Shown: positions 1 to 7,832 of the stretch, in pieces
Numbering within the stretch: the first letter of the stretch is position 1
Layout: every line of letters begins with the position of its first letter
The notes under the pieces: generated by a model
Told to the model about the DNA's origin: nothing
Database searches by the model: none
The model's input: the letters and a program-made list of their open reading frames with translations, nothing else
Program-made: the position numbers and the translations under genes
Assembly (NCBI GenBank): GCA_000733415.1
Contig: KL662191.1
Span: 1,736,617 to 1,800,616 of the forward strand
Direction of reading: 5' to 3'
From: [Leptolyngbya] sp. JSC-1
GTDB taxonomy: Bacteria > Cyanobacteriota > Cyanobacteriia > Elainellales > Elainellaceae
DNA: 64,000 bases

Positions 1-1157
1 TGGGCAAAATTGGCTCCCATGTAGCTGGGATCGCCCGTGCCATGAATATGCGGCTGCTGGCCTACGATCCATTTCTCACCACCGAACGGGCCGAACAGAT
101 GGGCTGCCAGCTCGTAGAACTCGACTTCCTATTCCGCGAAGCCGACTACATTACACTGCACCTGCCCAAAACGCCCGAAACCTACCACCTGATCAACGCC
201 GAAGCCCTCGCCAAGATGAAGCCTACGGTGCGGATTGTCAACTGCGCTAGGGGCGGCATCATCGACGAAGCCGCATTGGTCGAGGCAGTTCATCAGGGCC
301 GGATTGCTGGAGCCGCGCTAGATGTCTACGAAAACGAGCCGCTGGAAGCTGAATCTCAGCTCCGCTCGCTGGGTAAAAACGTGATTCTGACGCCCCACTT
401 GGGAGCCTCCACCGAAGAAGCCCAGGTGAATGTGGCAATCGATGTGGCCGAGCAAATCCGCGATGTGTTACTGGGGCTGCCGGCTCGCTCAGCGGTGAAT
501 ATTCCAGGTCTGCGCCCTGACCTGATGGAAAAACTGCGGCCCAATCTCCAGTTGGCTGAAACCCTGGGCAATTTGGTCAGTCAGTTGGCCGGTGGCCGCA
601 TCGATGCCCTGAATGTCCGATTGCAAGGTGAACTGGCAAGCAGCGAAAGTCAGCCAGTGGTGGTGGCGGCTCTTAAAGGTCTGCTGTCTCATGCGCTGCA
701 AGAGCGGGTTAACTATGTCAATGCCAGCATCGAAGCCAAAGAGCGCGGCATTCGGGTAGTAGAAACTCGCGATGCCTCGGTGCGGGACTACACGGGTTCG
801 CTGGTGCTGACGGCGCAAGGCTCGCTGGGTGAACATTCAGTCAGCGGCGCTCTGTTGGGCGATTCGGAAATTCGCATTACCAGCGTCGATGGCTTCCCGG
901 TTAACGTACCGCCGAGTCGCTATATGCTGTTTACGGTGCACCGCGATATGCCGGGGATCATCGGCAAAATTGGCTCGCTGCTGGGCAGCTTTAATGTCAA
1001 CATTGCCAGTATGCAGGTGGGCCGCAAGATTGTGCGCGGCGATGCGGTAATGGTGCTGAGTATCGACGATCCGCTACCAGACGGCATCTTGACGGAAATT
1101 ACCAAGGTTCCCGGCATCCGCGATGCCTACACGGTGACGCTAGCCGAGAGCACCTGA
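1..1157 (+). CDS. serA: D-3-phosphoglycerate dehydrogenase, 3' part (5' end outside window)
   Basis: Oxidises 3-phosphoglycerate to 3-phosphohydroxypyruvate with NAD, the first step of serine synthesis in the cytoplasm. The frame is open to the left edge (codons begin at base 3) and starts inside the NAD-binding loop, GKIGSHVA, so the N-terminal substrate-binding half is missing from the window. Counting from the internal Met at 42, the catalytic Arg of NCARGG is residue 70, the Glu of DVYENEP is 97 and the His of TPHLGAS is 119. An ASB-type intervening domain follows. A C-terminal ACT domain (RYMLFTVHRDMPGIIGKIG) closes the protein and is the usual site of serine feedback control. In Synechocystis serA and a prmA-like gene are adjacent (from memory); here prmA lies 5 kb downstream, after an insertion. 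Confidence 0.97.
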   Translation, partial: GKIGSHVAGIARAMNMRLLAYDPFLTTERAEQMGCQLVELDFLFREADYITLHLPKTPETYHLINAEALAKMKPTVRIVNCARGGIIDEAALVEAVHQGRIAGAALDVYENEPLEAESQLRSLGKNVILTPHLGASTEEAQVNVAIDVAEQIRDVLLGLPARSAVNIPGLRPDLMEKLRPNLQLAETLGNLVSQLAGGRIDALNVRLQGELASSESQPVVVAALKGLLSHALQERVNYVNASIEAKERGIRVVETRDASVRDYTGSLVLTAQGSLGEHSVSGALLGDSEIRITSVDGFPVNVPPSRYMLFTVHRDMPGIIGKIGSLLGSFNVNIASMQVGRKIVRGDAVMVLSIDDPLPDGILTEITKVPGIRDAYTVTLAEST

Positions 1158-1197
1158 AGCCATCCCTATCTCTACCTCTGTGCCTCTGTGGTTTCCT

Positions 1198-1265
1198 AAG
1201 GCAGGTTCCTGGATGCGGGCAAGATGCTTACACTCTATTTGTCGTTCACCGGGTTGAGTGCCTCA
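1198..1265. repeat. Decayed partial copy of a short TIR element
   Basis: The core GCGGGCAAGAT-N5-ACACTC, followed by GGGTTGAGTG, aligns with the better preserved elements at 12882-12985 and 25675-25797. The left half is unrecognisable, so this is probably an old remnant sitting between serA and the FG-GAP gene. Confidence 0.5.
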
Positions 1266-1395
1266 AAACTTGATAAAAATTAGTCAAATCAAGCGGTGAT
1301 TCTAAAGAAATCATCCGGCTTGGTCCAAGCTTGCGGACCAGTTGCCGCTTGGGAGAATCAGGAGGAGTAACCCCCACCCCTTCCTCGATTCGACC

Positions 1396-3444
1396 ATGCC
1401 GATTGCCCTGTTGAATTTGTCTGCCCTTGCTGCCAAGAACGGTTTTCAGATTAGTAGCAGGCAGCGTTTTACTACCGATTTTGCTTTCCAGATCAAGGAT
1501 GCGGGCGATGTAAATGGGGATGGCCTCCAAGACATCATCCTGTCCCATCCCAAACCTGTCGGTCGGCAGCAGGCGCAAAGTTATGTGATTTTCGGGCAGC
1601 GATCCGGTTGGCCGCGCCGGTTTGATTTAGCCAGCCTGAACGGACGCAATGGGTTCGGGATTCGGGGAGCCGTCGCTAATCGGGGTGCTGCCGCTGCGGT
1701 TAGCGGTGCCGGAGACGTGAATGGCGATGGCATCGACGATCTGATTGTGGGCGATGCAAATTCAACCGGGCAGGGCAGCGGACAACGCGCCTATGTGATC
1801 TATGGGCAGCGCTTCTTTGCCCCTAAGCTGGATCTATCAACGCTGACCGGAACAAACGGCTTCGTTGTAACTGGCTTTGGTGCCGAGGGGTCACAGGTCA
1901 GCCGAGCCGGAGACGTGAATGGTGATGGCATCGATGACCTGATGATCAGTGTTCCAGAAGCCAATCCCAACCCAGACGCGGGCGAAGCCACCGCAGGCGC
2001 TGGCCAGATCTATGTGATTTTTGGCCGCGCCAACTCTGCAAGCTCAAATCTCGACATCACGAGTCTCGATGGCAGCAATGGCTTTGTGATCAACGGTCTG
2101 CGGTCCTGGGAATTGGCCGGATCTCCAATTCATGCTGCCAGAGATGTGAATGGCGATGGTCTGGGCGATTTGCTAATCGGAGCCTTTGGCCGTGGTCGTC
2201 AGGCGGATGAAACCGCAGAAGCCTACATCCTCTATGGCCGCCGGAACAATTTTCCTTCTGCACTGAATCTATCCGAGATCAACGGCGAGAATGGTTTTGT
2301 GATTCAACCGATTCAGGCCAATTACGGCTCTGGAGATATTAGCGATGCTGGCGATGTAAATGGTGATGGTATTGCGGATGTAGTCATTGGTGCACCCTAC
2401 GTAGATACCAACCGAGGCAGATTGGCCGGCTTCCGGGCTGGACGGAGCTATGTCCTCTACGGCAACCAATCCCTCGCTCCGACAATTGATCCGTCTGGTT
2501 CCAGCAGCTTCACTATTGATGGCAGCACCGGCTACAACTTTTTGGGCAGTGCGGTGAGTCGAGCGGGTGACATTAATAATGACGCCATCGATGATCTGCT
2601 GGTAGCCGCGTTGGGCGGGTTTCCAAATGCGAACGGTTCCGGGCAGGTCTATGTGATTTTTGGTCAGCGTAACCGTTTAACGGCGGTGCTAGCTGTGGAG
2701 CAACTCGATGGCAGCAATGGCTTTGTGATCAATGGTGGCTCCAAAACTGACCGCATCGGGCAAGTGGTGCGCGGCATTGGCGATGTGAACGGGGACGGCA
2801 TCGATGACCTGATTCTCAGCGGTACTCGCAGCCTCAATGCTCAGGGCAATCGCTATGCCTTTCAACATAGGGTGATTTTTGGTGGCGCGATTTACGGCGG
2901 TCCTTTGGCCGATCGGTTGCACACAAACAGCGCCAAGTCTCGCATCTATGGCTTTGCGGGTGATGATGTTCTGACTGGCGGCGCTAAGGCCGATGTTTTA
3001 ATTGGCGGTGCGGGCGCAGACTTGATCGTTGGCGGCGCGGGCCAAGACATCTTGCTGGGGGAAGCGGGCCGGGATCGATTGCGGGGCGGCAGTGGACGCG
3101 ATGGGTTTGTTTTTGATCTGGGCAGACCCTTTAGCAGTCAGGCAATCGGTGTCGATCGGATTCTGGATTTTACCCTCGGTGAGGATCGCATCGGCTTGAG
3201 TCAGGCCACTTTTTCCGCTCTAGCGTCAGAACGAGTGCGGCTACCTCGTTTCCAATTTGCCAATGTAGATGAATCACCAGCAGCCAGTTCTGCCCTAATT
3301 GTCTACCAACGCAGTTCGGGCAGATTGTTTTATAACGCCAATGGCCCAGAAGCAGGGTTTGGTAAAGGTGGAGCGTTCGCCCAGTTGCAGCGGAATTTGG
3401 CGCTAAGTAGCGGGGATTTTTTCGTGGTAAGGAGGTGGAATTGA
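1396..3444 (+). CDS. FG-GAP repeat protein with C-terminal RTX-like calcium-binding nonapeptides
   Basis: Probably an extracellular calcium-binding surface or adhesion protein; no enzymatic domain is seen. About 682 residues from the ATG at 1396. The frame also opens from a TTG at 1342, and an AGGAGGAG lies near 1360, rather far from the ATG, so the start is uncertain. Seven integrin-alpha-like FG-GAP repeats carry DVNGDG-x-x-D calcium loops (one degenerate, DINNDAIDD). The C-terminal quarter has RTX-like repeats (GGAGADLIVGGAGQD, GGSGRDGF) and a serralysin-like tail (ILDFTLGEDRIGLS). There is no signal peptide, as expected for type I secretion. A HlyD/ABC exporter pair lies at 60648-64000, but a link to it is only inference. 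Confidence 0.85.
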   Translation: MPIALLNLSALAAKNGFQISSRQRFTTDFAFQIKDAGDVNGDGLQDIILSHPKPVGRQQAQSYVIFGQRSGWPRRFDLASLNGRNGFGIRGAVANRGAAAAVSGAGDVNGDGIDDLIVGDANSTGQGSGQRAYVIYGQRFFAPKLDLSTLTGTNGFVVTGFGAEGSQVSRAGDVNGDGIDDLMISVPEANPNPDAGEATAGAGQIYVIFGRANSASSNLDITSLDGSNGFVINGLRSWELAGSPIHAARDVNGDGLGDLLIGAFGRGRQADETAEAYILYGRRNNFPSALNLSEINGENGFVIQPIQANYGSGDISDAGDVNGDGIADVVIGAPYVDTNRGRLAGFRAGRSYVLYGNQSLAPTIDPSGSSSFTIDGSTGYNFLGSAVSRAGDINNDAIDDLLVAALGGFPNANGSGQVYVIFGQRNRLTAVLAVEQLDGSNGFVINGGSKTDRIGQVVRGIGDVNGDGIDDLILSGTRSLNAQGNRYAFQHRVIFGGAIYGGPLADRLHTNSAKSRIYGFAGDDVLTGGAKADVLIGGAGADLIVGGAGQDILLGEAGRDRLRGGSGRDGFVFDLGRPFSSQAIGVDRILDFTLGEDRIGLSQATFSALASERVRLPRFQFANVDESPAASSALIVYQRSSGRLFYNANGPEAGFGKGGAFAQLQRNLALSSGDFFVVRRWN

Positions 3445-3451
3445 CCCCCTG

Positions 3452-3470
3452 AATCCCCCAGAACTGGGGG
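3452..3470. repeat. C/G hairpin of a dispersed cyanobacterial repeat
   Basis: CCCCCAG-AA-CTGGGGG forms a perfect 7-bp stem (3455-3461 with 3464-3470), in the context 'aatccccca..tgggggactt'. A similar stretch sits inside the mobile element at 10047-10188. It lies just after the stop of the FG-GAP gene. Confidence 0.6.
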
Positions 3471-3500
3471 ACTTTCGCTTTAGAGCTATCTAAACTTGAG

Positions 3501-3540
3501 AGGCAGGAGGGCTGTTGAGTATCCCTTCCTGCCTTTGCAG
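3501..3540. terminator. Probable bidirectional terminator hairpin
   Basis: AGGCAGGA (3501-3508) pairs with TCCTGCCT (3527-3534) and is followed by TTT. It sits between the convergent FG-GAP gene and the ParB-like gene and could end both transcripts. The T run is short. Confidence 0.5.
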
Positions 3541-3558
3541 ACATTACTCTCACACAGA

Positions 3559-4350
3559 CTAAACAGTAAAAACTGTTTTCAGCACTTTTACCTTAGCGGT
3601 ATCGACACCACAGTCCATTTTGGTAATTGGATTTAGACTTTTCCATTTTGATTTATCAGTGGTGAAGAGTAGTTCTGTTAATTCATCGGTATTGAGTGTT
3701 TCAAAGCCACCAATTTCATAGGTTGATAGGTAGTTTAATCGCTCAACAATCTCCTCTTTTGAGGCTTTCTTGATACTGACTAACTCGGGAGCAGGTGGCG
3801 GCGGCGGCGGTGGCGTGACATAAAAAACTTTGCCTAATGCATCTAGTTTTTTGCCTTTTGTAATGCCGCATTTTAGCTTTGTAATTGGAGTTAAATCAGA
3901 CCATTTGCTGCGATCTGCTTCTTCAATTCGATTGGCTGCAACAATAACATTGACACCTTTCAATGGACTGGCAGGCTGAGATTCTAGATATCTTAAAGCT
4001 GATAAAATAGACTCGCCAGATGCGGTTGTTAGGTTGAGCTTTGGTGTTGTTTCTCTAGTAAGTACTTTTGCTTGCTCAATTAGTTGTTCATTTGGTTCAA
4101 TAATGATGCACCAAACTCGTTCCAAGTTAGCTTGTTGGGCAACAACATAAATGAAATGATTGGCAACAACTTCATATTGGTAATTGCCCGTCTCTCTAAC
4201 AATGATAGGAATCCAATTTCGTCCATCAGTTGACAGAATGGAATCCGCTGCTGCATTAATAATGAATTCAGATTCGTAAATTGATTCTTCGGTATCAATG
4301 CTTGCTAACGGCAAGTGCATGAGTTGCCCGATATTGTCATACTTACCCAT
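3559..4350 (-). CDS. ParB-like N-terminal domain protein with duplicated C-terminal module
   Basis: 263 residues, exact function unknown. Residues about 7-84 read like a ParB/Srx-type N-terminal domain (LPLASID..., IPIIVRETGNYQYEVVANH, LERVWCII), the fold that in ParB proteins binds CTP. No canonical ParB helix-turn-helix was recognised. A module of about 31 residues occurs twice: 147-178 (begins RSKWSDLTPITKLKCGI) and 233-263 (begins KSKWKSLNPITKMDCGV). The two are separated by a run of eight prolines near 179-186 and a short charged helix. The start is supported by AAGGAG about 12 nt upstream. It overlaps the end of the upstream ParA-nuclease gene by 8 bp, so the two are very likely co-translated. 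The DNA is visibly A+T-richer than the flanks, consistent with transfer. Probable ParB-like partner of the ATPase. Confidence 0.8.
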   Translation of the reverse strand: MGKYDNIGQLMHLPLASIDTEESIYESEFIINAAADSILSTDGRNWIPIIVRETGNYQYEVVANHFIYVVAQQANLERVWCIIIEPNEQLIEQAKVLTRETTPKLNLTTASGESILSALRYLESQPASPLKGVNVIVAANRIEEADRSKWSDLTPITKLKCGITKGKKLDALGKVFYVTPPPPPPPAPELVSIKKASKEEIVERLNYLSTYEIGGFETLNTDELTELLFTTDKSKWKSLNPITKMDCGVDTAKVKVLKTVFTV

Positions 4351-5719
4351 GTAGAAAATACTCCTTTGCTAGTCTGTCGTAATGATCAGAGACTACTTTA
4401 TTTACAAAAACTGCTGGTACGTGGGCGAAAGCTGCATTAGCTACACTTGCGTAGGCAGGAATTTGAAAAATAGTTTTATCAAAATTGCCTCTTCTAGCTT
4501 TAGGGTAAAAATAAGGTAAAAGCTCCTTATTTTGAGCAATTATCTTCCCAATTTCAGAGTCAGCAATATGTCGAGCATTATCTGTTACTTTCTCCCCATT
4601 AAAGAAAATAGGAAGAGCGATCGGTGCGCCATCCTTTCGTTCTTGTTGTATTTCAGGGATAAATTGCCCAATTACCCTAGCTGCATTATGCAAAGATGTT
4701 AGACCATTGTGCTTTGTTGGAATCAAAACCACATCTGATGCATAAACACCACTCTGGCTGAAGAATAGCCATTGTGTTGGACAATCAATCAGAATGTAGT
4801 CATATTCATAATGAAATGGCTTAAGTATGTCTCTCAATCTAGCAACACCTTTTTCAATTCTTACTGCCATTGACTCCTTTGTATACTCTTCCATCTTTGA
4901 ATCAGACGGAATCACATCAAAGAAGTGAATTGTTTTACCTTTTGCTTCAACCGTAAATGGCACAATAGCAGCGCGAGCATCTACATGTGGATTAGTTAAA
5001 CATTCAGATAGAGAAAGTTTTCCAGTCCCTAATTTGAGTGAGCGTGTTGTGTCAGATTGGGAATCAAAATCTACTACCAATACTTTTTTCTCGTGCTTCC
5101 TTAAAATAGCAGCTAGATTGATGATTGTTGTCGTTTTTCCTACACCACCTTTGTTGTTATACACACAAACAGATAACGCTCTAGGAGTATTTTCAATTTT
5201 GTGCTTAATTTCAGTGACAATCTTATTAAGATTATCCTGCTCAATGCGCAAATTAGCGGTTGCAGGGACTACAACTTTTCCATGTCGCCGAAATAACTGA
5301 ATATAAGTTGAGTTTGTAATGATTCCCCACTTAGCCGTCTTGCATTTCGGAGACAACAAATACTTTCTGAGTTGTGCTTGTGTAGTTTGATTGGCAGGAG
5401 AGCCGTCGGCAAGATTAATGTTTTGTCCTTTTACCTCAACCAGCAGGAAAGGGTTTTGGCGAGTATGAAGAAAAATGTCGTCTAATGTATTCTTACGAGC
5501 TGCAAAATCTACTGCATCCCCACCTGCGCCCGTATTGAATTCTGGATAGCGCTCAGACTCGCCGAATCCAAGTGCCTCCAAAAGCGCCTTTACAAAAATC
5601 GTACTGACAACAGCTTCATCAGCGGTGGGCGGTAAGCTGTTCCAAGCTTTATGCAAATTTTCTAGGTCTGTCTTGCTCACAACGGCTTGAGCAGGATCAG
5701 GGTGCTGAGTCAAAGTCAT
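4343..5719 (-). CDS. HsdR-N-like PD-(D/E)XK nuclease domain fused to ParA ATPase
   Basis: 458 residues with two domains. Residues about 15-175 resemble the N-terminal nuclease domain of type I restriction HsdR subunits: Asp71 (AVDFAA), Glu95-x-Lys97 (LLVEVKGQ), a QTTQAQLRKY helix near 112-120 and WGIITNSTYIQLF near 131-143. Together these make a plausible PD-(D/E)XK active site. Residues about 182-458 are a ParA/MinD ATPase: deviant Walker A NKGGVGKTT at 189-197 with Lys190, VLVVDFDSQSDTT near 213-225, and YDYILIDCP near 306-314. ParA proteins are normally about 200-300 residues and lack a nuclease, so the fusion is unusual. No helicase motor, methylase or specificity subunit is nearby. Downstream is a ParB-like partner overlapping by 8 bp. 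Candidate roles are plasmid-type maintenance captured on a chromosome, or anti-phage/anti-plasmid defence; neither is shown by the sequence alone. Confidence 0.88.
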   Translation of the reverse strand: MTLTQHPDPAQAVVSKTDLENLHKAWNSLPPTADEAVVSTIFVKALLEALGFGESERYPEFNTGAGGDAVDFAARKNTLDDIFLHTRQNPFLLVEVKGQNINLADGSPANQTTQAQLRKYLLSPKCKTAKWGIITNSTYIQLFRRHGKVVVPATANLRIEQDNLNKIVTEIKHKIENTPRALSVCVYNNKGGVGKTTTIINLAAILRKHEKKVLVVDFDSQSDTTRSLKLGTGKLSLSECLTNPHVDARAAIVPFTVEAKGKTIHFFDVIPSDSKMEEYTKESMAVRIEKGVARLRDILKPFHYEYDYILIDCPTQWLFFSQSGVYASDVVLIPTKHNGLTSLHNAARVIGQFIPEIQQERKDGAPIALPIFFNGEKVTDNARHIADSEIGKIIAQNKELLPYFYPKARRGNFDKTIFQIPAYASVANAAFAHVPAVFVNKVVSDHYDRLAKEYFLHG

Positions 5720-6073
5720 AGTCTTGAATATTCCAATGCAAGCCTTACTGCAAAAACTAGTCGCAAATCATTTCCGGGAACTTGAAATGTATACCTTCAT
5801 ACCTTCTTCCCATTACGACGCGCCCACCTACGAATGTGGATAGAATCTAGACAATTTCATCAATTTTTTGAAACTCATTCATAGCTTCTTCAACCAGGAT
5901 TCCCGTAATTTTTCGATCCGCCACATGGCGTAGGCAAAAGATTGGATTTGGATAACCTGCATAGGCGGGTTTTGTCTGTATGGCGTGGTTTAAACCGACG
6001 GTCTGTTTTTTCGCGGAGTGAGATAGAGTGAATAAGCGTAAGGGGCAACTTTATCGAATGGGCGGCTGCAACG
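5720..6073. other. Intergenic region between the divergent ParA-nuclease gene and prmA
   Basis: 354 bp holding both promoters by position. An exact tandem octamer, ATACCTTC-ATACCTTC, lies at 5791-5806, about 75 bp upstream of the ParA-nuclease start, and could be an operator. No gene was recognised here. Confidence 0.5.
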
Positions 6074-6967
6074 GTGGCAAGTAGCTGGTGGGAAATTCAG
6101 GTCGCGTGTGACCCAATGGCTGAAGATTCAGTGCATTGGCGGTTAGAGGATTTTGGCTGTCGCGGTAGCGCGAGTGAACAGCGGGGCTATGGCTGTCTAG
6201 TGCGAGCCTATTTGCCGCAAATGAAAGCTCAGCAGCTCGATCTGGCCGCCCTCGCCCTCCTGCTGAAACAGGACGCCCTTTGCACGGGGCTATCGGTTCC
6301 GATTGTGCAGTGGCATCTGATCGACGAAGAAGACTGGTCGAGTAGTTGGAAAGCCCACTGGCATCCGCAGAATATTGGCGATCGGTTCTTGATCAATCCA
6401 GCCTGGTTGCCCCTACCCGACCAAACCGATCGGCTAATCATTCGTCTCGATCCGGGCGTCGCCTTTGGAACCGGTGCCCATGCCACCACGCAGCTCTGTT
6501 TAGAATCCCTGGAGATGCGGATCAGCGAACCGAATTCCGAGCTAGTCGTAGCCGATATCGGCTGTGGTTCCGGCATTCTCTCGATTGGAGCCTTGCTGCT
6601 AGGAGCCAAACACGCCTACGCCGTCGATACCGATCCATTAGCAGTGCAGGCGGCTCTAGAAAACCGTGAAATGAACCAAATTGACCCCGACCGTTTGACG
6701 GTGGCAGAAGGCAGCGTGGACCAGATCAAGCAGCTCATCTCCGCCCCAGTAGACGGCATTTTGTGCAACATCCTAGCCGAGGTGATTATCGACCTAATTC
6801 CCGACATGAGCGCCATCGCCAAACCCACCACCTGGGGCATCCTCAGCGGCCTCTTGCTCGACCAAGTCAAGCCCATCGCCGACACCCTAGAACAACACGG
6901 CTGGACCATCGCCACCCTCTGGCGACGCCAAGACTGGTGTTGCTTGAATGTGCGGAGAGCCAATTAG
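6074..6967 (+). CDS. prmA: Ribosomal protein L11 methyltransferase
   Basis: Transfers methyl groups from S-adenosylmethionine to lysines and the N-terminus of ribosomal protein L11. 297 residues, usual for the family, with a GTG start at 6074. Diagnostic segments are FGTGAHATT at 131-139, the SAM-binding motif I ADIGCGSGILS at 160-170, and the CNILAEVI motif near residue 225 (the N-P/I-L type motif IV). The cyanobacterial neighbour of prmA is often serA, which ends at 1157 here. Only 77 bp of pyrimidine-rich DNA separates it from the next gene, so they may be co-transcribed. Confidence 0.95.
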   Translation: MASSWWEIQVACDPMAEDSVHWRLEDFGCRGSASEQRGYGCLVRAYLPQMKAQQLDLAALALLLKQDALCTGLSVPIVQWHLIDEEDWSSSWKAHWHPQNIGDRFLINPAWLPLPDQTDRLIIRLDPGVAFGTGAHATTQLCLESLEMRISEPNSELVVADIGCGSGILSIGALLLGAKHAYAVDTDPLAVQAALENREMNQIDPDRLTVAEGSVDQIKQLISAPVDGILCNILAEVIIDLIPDMSAIAKPTTWGILSGLLLDQVKPIADTLEQHGWTIATLWRRQDWCCLNVRRAN

Positions 6968-7044
6968 GGAAGGAAAAGAACCAGAAGCCAGAAGGGTTTT
7001 TCCCACCCCACCCATCCACTCCCTACCCCCCACCCTCTACCCCT

Positions 7045-7497
7045 ATGCCCTTCCCCCATCTGCGCACAATTCGTTTCTCCGACACCGACGCGGCTGGAGT
7101 GGTGTATTTTGCTAATGTTTTGTCGATTTGTCACGAAGCGTATGAAGCGTCGCTGGCGGCAGCAGGGCTTGAATTGGCCGCTTTCTTTCGCGGTGAATCG
7201 GTGGCGGTGCCGATTGTTCATGCTGAGATTCGCTTTATGCAGCCGATGGTGTGCGGCCAGACCTACGCGATTGCCGTTATGCCAAACCGCCTCAGTCCAG
7301 AGAAATTCCAGATTGATTACATGATCCGAGGGCCACTCAAGACGACAACCGAACCCAACACGCTGCCCTTAGTCAGCCAAGCCGCAACAGTTCATCTCTG
7401 TATTGATCCGGCCACACGCGAGCGCACTCCTCTACCTGCTCAACTAGAGCACTGGCTAGCGACGATCCCATCAAATCCTGACATTCCGGCTTCCTGA
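7045..7497 (+). CDS. 1,4-dihydroxy-2-naphthoyl-CoA thioesterase (hotdog fold)
   Basis: Hydrolyses DHNA-CoA to 1,4-dihydroxy-2-naphthoate in phylloquinone (vitamin K1) synthesis for photosystem I. 150 residues from the ATG at 7045; the longer open frame upstream lies in C-rich spacer and inside prmA, so it is not used. The 4-hydroxybenzoyl-CoA thioesterase signature is clear: RFSDTDAAGVVYFANVLSICHEAYE, with the catalytic Asp in DTDAAG (Asp15) followed by the conserved YFAN. The family is that of Synechocystis Slr0204 (from memory). The C-terminal 20 residues are poorly conserved in such proteins. No strong ribosome-binding site is visible in the pyrimidine-rich leader. Confidence 0.85.
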   Translation: MPFPHLRTIRFSDTDAAGVVYFANVLSICHEAYEASLAAAGLELAAFFRGESVAVPIVHAEIRFMQPMVCGQTYAIAVMPNRLSPEKFQIDYMIRGPLKTTTEPNTLPLVSQAATVHLCIDPATRERTPLPAQLEHWLATIPSNPDIPAS

Positions 7498-7832
7498 GCT
7501 TGGGGCTAGGTATGATCCATAGAGAGTAGGGCGAATCATTGCTGAATTCAGCAACGCCAATTGGCTCAAACCAGAAAAACCAGAAAAAATCGACAGACTT
7601 TTGGCATTCCCATATAACCTGGTTTATGATCAACATCCTGAGGCAGCGAGTCGTTGATTTCATGAGTGATTTCATGAATGATTTCATCAGTCTAATTGCC
7701 CAGTTTGCTGCGAGTGACTGCTGGTTTCGTTGCCACCGCTCAATTTCCATCCTATTCCACCCTAAGAGATTATTAACGCTCGTTTGTCCTGACTGTTTGT
7801 CCTTTAGATCTGTTGCCTTGGAGAAATAGCCT
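7498..7832. other. Intergenic region upstream of argD with repeats
   Basis: 335 bp with no convincing gene. Contains a perfect 16-bp palindrome TTGCTGAATTCAGCAA (7539-7554) running into CGCC, which matches two MITE ends (see 10047-10188) placed face to face. Three 12-bp tandem units GATTTCAT(G/C)A(G/A)T lie at 7656-7691. Open frames across it have no recognisable protein. Confidence 0.6.

Noticed and set aside
4343..5719. Interpretation as a complete type I restriction subunit
   Set aside because: Only the N-terminal nuclease-like part is shared; the rest is a ParA ATPase, with no SF2 helicase motifs and no HsdM/HsdS genes.
7539..7829. A 96-codon open frame on the plus strand before argD
   Set aside because: No protein-like pattern; it spans the palindrome and the GATTTCAT tandem and ends at the argD ribosome-binding site.
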